Source: Paenarthrobacter sp. GOM3 (GTDB taxonomy: Bacteria; Actinomycetota; Actinomycetes; Actinomycetales; Micrococcaceae). Taken from it: 64,000 bases of DNA. The position numbers were made by a program, and so were the translations under genes. The stretch's first letter is position 1, and every line of letters starts with the position of its first letter. Positions 58,657 to 64,000 of this stretch are shown piece by piece. The stretch is from positions 3,906,001 through 3,970,000 of the forward strand of contig NZ_CP136562.1 in NCBI RefSeq assembly GCF_018215265.2. The letters run 5' to 3'. Below the pieces are notes generated by a model. That model saw only the letters and a list, made by a program, of their open reading frames with translations, was not told the DNA's origin and searched no databases.

Positions 58657-60399
58657 ATGAATACCTCAGAAAATTCCCCACTCGGTGAGCAATTCGTCAT
58701 CGGCGTGGACTACGGCACCCTGTCCGGCCGCGCCGTCGTCGTGCGTGTCTCGGACGGTGCCGAGCTCGGCAGTGGCGTGTTCGAATACCCGCACGCCGTG
58801 GTCACGGAAAATCTTCCCGGCAGCGGCCAGCGTTTGCCCGCCGACTGGGCGCTCCAGGTCCCTAACGATTACCGCGACGTGCTGCGCAATGCTGTACCGG
58901 CCGCCGTCGCCGATGCCGGCATCGACCCGAAGAAAGTGGTGGGCATCGCCACCGACTTCACCGCCTGCACCATGGTCCCGACGACGGCGGACGGCACGCC
59001 GCTGAACGAGGTGGACCGCTTCGCTGACCGACCCCATGCCTTCGTGAAGCTGTGGCGCCACCACGCCGCCCAACCACAAGCGGACCGCATCAACCAGCTT
59101 GCTGAAAAGCGTGGCGAATCCTGGCTCCCCCGCTACGGCGGCCTGATCTCCTCCGAATGGGAATTCGCCAAGGGCCTGCAACTCCTGGAAGAGGACCCCG
59201 AAGTCTACGGCGCCATGGATCACTGGGTTGAAGCCGCCGACTGGATCGTCTGGCAGCTATGTGGAAACTACGTCCGGAACGCCTGCACAGCCGGATACAA
59301 GGGCATTTACCAGGATGGTAAGTACCCGTCCGACGATTTCCTCGCCGAGCTCAATCCCCACTTCAAGGATTTCGTTTCCGAAAAACTGGAGCACACCATC
59401 GGCCGTTTGGGCGACGCCGCCGGACAGCTCACGGAAGAAGCCGCCGCCTGGACGGGCCTTCCGGCAGGGATTGCCGTAGCCGTGGGAAACGTTGACGCGC
59501 ACGTCAGCGCACCGGCAGCCAATGCCGTGGAGCCTGGACAGCTTGTTGCCATCATGGGTACCTCCACCTGCCATGTCATGAACGGCGACGTCCTCCGCGA
59601 GGTCCCGGGCATGTGTGGCGTCGTTGACGGCGGAATCGTTGACGGCCTGTGGGGCTACGAAGCCGGCCAGTCCGGAGTAGGCGACATCTTCGGTTGGTTC
59701 ACTAAGAACGGTGTCCCGCCGGAATACCACCAGGCCGCCGCGGCCCAAGGTAAAAGCATCCACGAATACCTCACTGAACTCGCGGAGAAGCAGGCCATTG
59801 GCGAGCACGGACTAATCGCCCTGGACTGGCACTCGGGCAACCGGTCAGTGCTGGTTGACCATGAACTTTCCGGCATCGTGGTGGGCCAAACCCTGGCAAC
59901 CAAGCCCGAGGACACTTACCGGGCCCTACTGGAAGCCACGGCGTTCGGCACCCGCACCATCGTGGACGCCTTCCGCGATTCCGGTGTCCCCGTCAAGGAA
60001 TTCATCGTGGCTGGCGGCCTGCTGAAGAACAAGTTCCTCATGCAGGTCTACGCGGATATCACCGGCTTGCAGCTCTCCACGATCGGCTCCGAACAGGGCC
60101 CGGCCTTGGGCTCTGCCATCCACGCTGCCGTCGCTGCCGGGAAGTACAAGGACATCCGCGAAGCCGCCTCATCCATGGCCGCAGCTCCCGGCGCTGTGTA
60201 CACGCCCATTCCTGAAAACGTTGCCGCATACGACGTCCTCTTCCAGGAATACCGGACCCTGCACGACTACTTCGGTCGCGGAACCAACAATGTCATGCAC
60301 CGCCTCAAGGCGATCCAGCGTGAGGCGCAGGGCACCGCAAGGGTGACCGAACCGGCGTCGAACTCTTCCACCGACGCCGCAGAGCGGGTGTCCGCATGA
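58657..60399 (+). CDS. araB: ribulokinase
   Basis: A 580-residue FGGY-family kinase. FVIGVDYGTLSGRAVVVRVSDG begins the ATPase fold. GIATDFTACTMVPTTADGTPL, HAFVKLWRHHAAQPQADRIN, GNVDAHVSAPAANAVEPGQLVAIMGTSTCHVMNG and FIVAGGLLKNKFLMQVYADIT are diagnostic of AraB. It phosphorylates L-ribulose at O5. It overlaps araD by four bases and heads araB-araD-araA-epimerase. It is preceded by a promoter with a LacI-type operator. Confidence 0.95.
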   Translation: MNTSENSPLGEQFVIGVDYGTLSGRAVVVRVSDGAELGSGVFEYPHAVVTENLPGSGQRLPADWALQVPNDYRDVLRNAVPAAVADAGIDPKKVVGIATDFTACTMVPTTADGTPLNEVDRFADRPHAFVKLWRHHAAQPQADRINQLAEKRGESWLPRYGGLISSEWEFAKGLQLLEEDPEVYGAMDHWVEAADWIVWQLCGNYVRNACTAGYKGIYQDGKYPSDDFLAELNPHFKDFVSEKLEHTIGRLGDAAGQLTEEAAAWTGLPAGIAVAVGNVDAHVSAPAANAVEPGQLVAIMGTSTCHVMNGDVLREVPGMCGVVDGGIVDGLWGYEAGQSGVGDIFGWFTKNGVPPEYHQAAAAQGKSIHEYLTELAEKQAIGEHGLIALDWHSGNRSVLVDHELSGIVVGQTLATKPEDTYRALLEATAFGTRTIVDAFRDSGVPVKEFIVAGGLLKNKFLMQVYADITGLQLSTIGSEQGPALGSAIHAAVAAGKYKDIREAASSMAAAPGAVYTPIPENVAAYDVLFQEYRTLHDYFGRGTNNVMHRLKAIQREAQGTARVTEPASNSSTDAAERVSA

Positions 60400-61103
60400 G
60401 CGCGCTCCTGGACACCATCGCGAAGGTCCGCAAGGAAGTGTGTAAACTCCATGCTGAGCTCACCCGGTACGAACTGGTGGTGTGGACCGCGGGCAACGTC
60501 TCCGGCCGCATTCCGGGCCACGACCTTATGGTCATCAAGCCGTCCGGTGTTTCCTACGACAACCTCACTCCGGAGCTCATGGTGGTCACCGACCTGTACG
60601 GCACACCGGTCCGGGGCATGAACACCGGCAGCGCTGGCACCGTTGACTGGGGGAATCCGGATCTTTCGCCGTCCTCGGACACAGCCGCGCACGCTTACGT
60701 CTACCGGCACATGCCCGAGGTTGGCGGCGTGGTGCACACGCATTCCACCTACGCCACAGCCTGGGCTGCCCGCGGCGAGGAAATCCCTTGCGTTCTGACC
60801 ATGATGGGCGACGAATTCGGTGGCCCCATCCCCGTGGGGCCGTTCGCGCTGATCGGGGACGACTCCATCGGCCAAGGCATCGTGGAGACGCTCAAGAACT
60901 CCAACTCCCCCGCCGTGCTGATGCAGAACCACGGGCCGTTCACCATCGGCAAGGACGCCCGGTCCGCGGTCAAGGCCGCTGTCATGTGCGAGGAAGTAGC
61001 CCGGACCGTGCACATTTCCCGTCAGCTGGGCGAACCACTTCCCATCGACCAAGCCAAGATCGAGTCGCTGTACGACCGCTACCAAAACGTTTACGGCCGC
61101 TAA
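60396..61103 (+). CDS. araD: L-ribulose-5-phosphate 4-epimerase
   Basis: A 235-residue class II aldolase-fold epimerase. [37 protein letters not shown] and [16 protein letters not shown] contain the zinc-binding His pair; [31 protein letters not shown] gives the third His and the C-terminal helix. It produces D-xylulose 5-phosphate for the pentose phosphate pathway. It is coupled to araB by 4-base overlap and followed 49 bases later by araA. Confidence 0.95.
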   Translation: MSALLDTIAKVRKEVCKLHAELTRYELVVWTAGNVSGRIPGHDLMVIKPSGVSYDNLTPELMVVTDLYGTPVRGMNTGSAGTVDWGNPDLSPSSDTAAHAYVYRHMPEVGGVVHTHSTYATAWAARGEEIPCVLTMMGDEFGGPIPVGPFALIGDDSIGQGIVETLKNSNSPAVLMQNHGPFTIGKDARSAVKAAVMCEEVARTVHISRQLGEPLPIDQAKIESLYDRYQNVYGR

Positions 61104-61152
61104 GCCCTCAGCAGCCCAGCCCGGACAAGAACACAACCCCAGGAGCACCCCC

Positions 61153-62673
61153 ATGGCAAAGGCCAACAACACGTCACTTGAGCAGTACGAGGTCTGGTTC
61201 CTCACCGGCAGCCAGCACCTCTACGGCGAGGACGTCCTCAAGCAGGTCGCAGCGCAGTCGCAGGAGATTGCCAACACTCTCAACGCCAACAGTGACGTCC
61301 CGGTGAAGCTCGTCTGGAAGCCGGTCCTGACGGACTCGGACGCCATCCGCCGCACGGCGCTGGAAGCCAACGCGGATGACGCCGTGATCGGCGTGACCGC
61401 CTGGATGCACACCTTCAGCCCCGCCAAGATGTGGATCCAGGGCCTCGACGCCCTGCGCAAGCCGCTCCTGCACCTGCACACCCAGGCCAACCGGGACCTG
61501 CCGTGGGCGGACATCGACTTCGACTTCATGAACCTCAACCAGGCAGCGCACGGCGACCGCGAATTCGGTTACATCCAGTCGCGCCTCGGCGTGCCGCGGA
61601 AGACCGTCGTCGGGCACGTCAGCAACCCTGAGGTCGCCCGTCAGGTGGGCGCCTGGCAGCGCGCCTCCGCCGGTTGGGCCGCCGTCCGGACGCTGAAGCT
61701 GACCCGCTTCGGCGACAACATGCGCAACGTCGCAGTCACCGAAGGCGACAAGACCGAAGCCGAACTGCGCTTCGGCGTCTCGGTGAACACGTGGTCCGTG
61801 AATGAGCTCGCCGAGGCTGTCCACGGCGCCGCAGAGTCCGACGTCGATGCCCTGGTTGCGGAGTACGAGCGCCTTTACGAGGTGGTTGACGAACTCAAAG
61901 CAGGGGGCGACCGCCACGAATCGCTGCGCTACAGCGCACGCATCGAGCTGGGACTGCGCAGCTTCCTGGAAGCGAACGGCTCGGCCGCTTTCACCACGTC
62001 CTTCGAAGATCTGGGCGAACTGCGCCAGCTCCCCGGCATGGCGGTCCAGCGGCTCATGGCCGACGGCTACGGCTTTGGCGCGGAGGGTGACTGGAAGACC
62101 GCCATCCTGGTCCGCGCGGCCAAGGTCATGGGCGGGGACCTGCCCGGCGGCGCGTCGCTGATGGAGGACTACACGTATCACTTGGAGCCCGGCAGCGAGA
62201 AGATCCTGGGCGCGCACATGTTGGAGGTTTGCCCGTCGCTGACCGCCAAGAAGCCGCGCGTGGAGATCCACCCGCTGGGTATTGGCGGCAAGGAAGACCC
62301 CGTCCGCATGGTCTTCGACACCGACGCCGGCCCGGGCATCGTCGTCGCCTTGTCTGATATGCGCGATCGGTTCCGACTGGTGGCGAACGTGGTGGACGTC
62401 GTCGACCTCGACCAGCCGCTGCCCAACCTGCCTGTGGCGCGCGCACTCTGGGAGCCCAAGCCCAACTTCGCCACCTCGGCCGCCGCGTGGCTCACCGCCG
62501 GCGCCGCGCACCACACGGTATTGTCCACGCAGGTGGACCTGGAAGTGTTCGAGGACTTCGCCGAAATCGCCAAGACCGAACTCCTCACCATCGACGAAGG
62601 CACCACCATCAAACAGTTCAAGAAGGAACTCAACTGGAACGCCGCGTACTACAAGCTGGCCGGCGGCCTGTGA
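61153..62673 (+). CDS. araA: L-arabinose isomerase
   Basis: A 506-residue enzyme of the usual AraA length. [18 protein letters not shown] at the N-terminus, [48 protein letters not shown]-type ([20 protein letters not shown]), [32 protein letters not shown] and [26 protein letters not shown] include the metal-binding Glu and His residues. AGGAGC precedes the ATG. It converts L-arabinose to L-ribulose. Its stop overlaps the epimerase GTG start. Confidence 0.96.
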   Translation: MAKANNTSLEQYEVWFLTGSQHLYGEDVLKQVAAQSQEIANTLNANSDVPVKLVWKPVLTDSDAIRRTALEANADDAVIGVTAWMHTFSPAKMWIQGLDALRKPLLHLHTQANRDLPWADIDFDFMNLNQAAHGDREFGYIQSRLGVPRKTVVGHVSNPEVARQVGAWQRASAGWAAVRTLKLTRFGDNMRNVAVTEGDKTEAELRFGVSVNTWSVNELAEAVHGAAESDVDALVAEYERLYEVVDELKAGGDRHESLRYSARIELGLRSFLEANGSAAFTTSFEDLGELRQLPGMAVQRLMADGYGFGAEGDWKTAILVRAAKVMGGDLPGGASLMEDYTYHLEPGSEKILGAHMLEVCPSLTAKKPRVEIHPLGIGGKEDPVRMVFDTDAGPGIVVALSDMRDRFRLVANVVDVVDLDQPLPNLPVARALWEPKPNFATSAAAWLTAGAAHHTVLSTQVDLEVFEDFAEIAKTELLTIDEGTTIKQFKKELNWNAAYYKLAGGL

Positions 62674-63566
62674 GCACTGAATTCACGCTGAGCGCGGGCG
62701 GTTACACGGCTGTTGTGACCGCCCGCGCGGCTGCCCTGCGCGTCCTCCGGTTCGATGGGCGCGACCTTATTGTCCCGTTCCCGGCCGGCGGCCCCATCCC
62801 CGACTATCGCGGCATCATCGCCGCCCCGTGGCCTAACCGGATCGCGGACGGCACGTACACCTTCGACGGAGTCACGCACCAGCTGCCGGTCAACGAACCC
62901 GAACGGCAAACGTCCTTGCATGGCCTCGCCTTCCCGCTCGACTGGACGTTGAAAGAGCACGACGCCGGTTCGCTCACCTTGACGTGCACGGTGGGACCCA
63001 GCGCGGGCTACCCGTTCGTCCTGGAACTTTCGGCCCGGTACGTGCTGGACGAAGCCGGGTTGCACACCTCCGTGACGGCTGTGAATGCTGCGGACGTGGC
63101 AGCCCCCTATGGCGTCTGCCAGCACCCGTACCTTGTGGCCGGTTCTTCGCCGCTGGATGAGTGGGTGCTCGAGTTTGCCGCGGATTCCTTCCTTGAAGTC
63201 ACCCCGGACAGGCTGTTGCCACTTTCGCTGGCACCCGTGGAAGGTTACGAGTTCGATTTCCGCGCGTCCCGCGCCATCGGCAGTACGGAGATGGACCACG
63301 CCTTCACAGGCCTGACGTTCGACGGCGGGCTGGCGAGGCTCTCCGTGCGGGACCCGGCGGGCACCGGCGTCGGAATGTCCTGGGACGAAAGCTGCCAGTG
63401 GCTGCAGATCCATACGGCTGACAAACCAGCACCGATTCCGAGCCGGATTGGCCTGGCTGTGGAACCTATGACCTGCCCACCGGATGCGTTCAACAGCGAA
63501 ACGAACCTGATCCGGATTGAGCCCGGCGCTGAGCACACCGCGTCCTGGAGCATCTACGCCCTGTAG
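62670..63566 (+). CDS. aldose 1-epimerase family protein
   Basis: A 298-residue mutarotase-like protein (GalM/YihR type). [34 protein letters not shown] holds the NR-motif, [11 protein letters not shown] the first His, [10 protein letters not shown] the second His, and [17 protein letters not shown] the general-base Glu. GTG at 62670 overlaps the araA stop by four bases; the long upstream frame inside araA is a shadow. It would speed interconversion of arabinose anomers. Confidence 0.9.
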   Translation: MSTEFTLSAGGYTAVVTARAAALRVLRFDGRDLIVPFPAGGPIPDYRGIIAAPWPNRIADGTYTFDGVTHQLPVNEPERQTSLHGLAFPLDWTLKEHDAGSLTLTCTVGPSAGYPFVLELSARYVLDEAGLHTSVTAVNAADVAAPYGVCQHPYLVAGSSPLDEWVLEFAADSFLEVTPDRLLPLSLAPVEGYEFDFRASRAIGSTEMDHAFTGLTFDGGLARLSVRDPAGTGVGMSWDESCQWLQIHTADKPAPIPSRIGLAVEPMTCPPDAFNSETNLIRIEPGAEHTASWSIYAL

Positions 63567-63570
63567 CCCA

Positions 63571-63636
63571 CCCAACTAGGGGACAGCAAACGCTCTACTG
63601 GGCGCTCAGTGGAACGTTTACTGTCCCCTACTTGGG
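63571..63636. repeat. long inverted repeat with 22-bp arms
   Basis: The arms 63571-63592 and 63615-63636 are reverse complements apart from two mismatches (core AGGGGACAG and CTGTCCCCT). The 22-base spacer contains a further small dyad, CTGGGCGCTCAG. It lies between the converging epimerase and LacI genes and can serve as a bidirectional terminator. Its length and symmetry also fit a dispersed intergenic repeat or a miniature element. Confidence 0.75.
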
Positions 63637-63647
63637 TGTGGCGGGCG

Positions 63648-64000
63648 CTAACTGTCAGCGCCCGCAGTGCTTTGACGGACCACGAGTTCGGGCGTGAACA
63701 CCACGGCCCGGTGCTTGGTGCCGCCACTGTCCTGTTCCTCGGCGAGCAGCTCGATCGCCGTACGGCCCAAGGCCTCGGTCGGCTGGCGGATCGAGGACAA
63801 CGGCACTACAGCAGACACGGCGAAGTCGATGTCGTCGTACCCAATGAGGGCTATGTCCTCCGGAATCCGCACGGTTCGCAGCATGGTCAGTGATTGCATG
63901 ACGCCCAGGGCCAGGAGGTCGTTGGAGCAGAACACAGCTTCGGGGCGCTTGTCCGGAGAACGCTCCACCAGTTTGTTGCCCACCTGCCGCCCTGCGAGGA
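63648..64000 (-). CDS. LacI-family repressor, C-terminal part (start outside window)
   Basis: About 117 residues are visible, open to the window edge. RPEAVFCSNDLLALGVMQSL, RIPEDIALIGYDDIDFAVSAVVPLSSIRQPTEALGRTAIELLAEEQ and AVVFTPELVVRQST are the C-terminal half of a LacI sugar-binding domain. The DNA-binding part lies beyond 64000. It converges on the ara operon and could also be its regulator; the alternative is the LacI gene at 56991. Confidence 0.9.
   Translation of the reverse strand, partial: LAGRQVGNKLVERSPDKRPEAVFCSNDLLALGVMQSLTMLRTVRIPEDIALIGYDDIDFAVSAVVPLSSIRQPTEALGRTAIELLAEEQDSGGTKHRAVVFTPELVVRQSTAGADS

Noticed and set aside
61174..62514. 446-codon minus-strand open frame opposite araA
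   Set aside because: Shadow of araA, whose active-site motifs are complete.
1..64000. CRISPR array, rRNA operon, plasmid or phage origin
   Set aside because: No regularly spaced direct repeats, rRNA signatures or iteron clusters were seen while reading the window.

Overview
This window reads as chromosome of a high-GC actinobacterium of the Arthrobacter/Paenarthrobacter type (Micrococcaceae). That call rests on GC-rich codon use with many GTG and TTG starts, a DtxR-type iron box, an actinobacterial SAM-IV riboswitch, DUF4235, DUF1737 and DUF993 genes, a fused EcfA-EcfA ATPase, and araBDA and xylAB pentose genes under ROK and LacI regulators. The genus is inferred from gene content and was not tested by a search.

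Layout. 1-2.8 kb: sulfur metabolism, with a truncated flavin monooxygenase facing a SAM-IV riboswitch that leads into DUF1737, rhodanese and metZ. 2.8-6.3 kb: a membrane protein, a YbdK-type ligase and a MurA-like enzyme carrying an N-terminal DNA-binding domain. 6.3-10 kb: an iron-box-controlled divergent siderophore locus. 10-13.2 kb: a ykoEDC-type thiamine-precursor ECF transporter behind a TPP riboswitch. 13.3-24 kb: Nudix and DUF4235 genes, a complete Mrp antiporter operon, an MFS exporter and a KhtTU-like antiporter pair. 24-29 kb: dcd and two secreted cell-wall proteins that share a repeat domain.

29.1-41.3 kb is an accessory island that ends at a tRNA-Gly(CCC) gene. It holds a Panacea-type antitoxin with a PemK/MazF-like toxin, a four-gene type I restriction operon (hsdM, hsdS, hsdR and a PD-(D/E)xK nuclease), DUF2188, an XRE regulator, a tyrosine-recombinase-fold protein that has lost its catalytic residues, and a frameshifted DDE-transposase-like gene coupled to it. 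Its sequence looks less GC-rich than the flanks (not computed).

41.5-46 kb: a small basic protein coupled to an N5-(carboxyethyl)ornithine synthase-like gene, an MFS exporter with a divergent LysR regulator, and a GNAT gene. 46.1-51.5 kb: a LacI-controlled catabolic cluster (two TIM-barrel isomerases, a Gfo/Idh/MocA dehydrogenase, DUF993). Three matching 16-bp operators tie it together, and its substrate is unknown. 51.5-64 kb: a YihY membrane protein, then the pentose block: xylR-like ROK, xylA, xylB, LacI, a lipoprotein, araB, araD, araA, an aldose epimerase and a truncated LacI gene. The pentose enzymes together convert D-xylose and L-arabinose to xylulose 5-phosphate.
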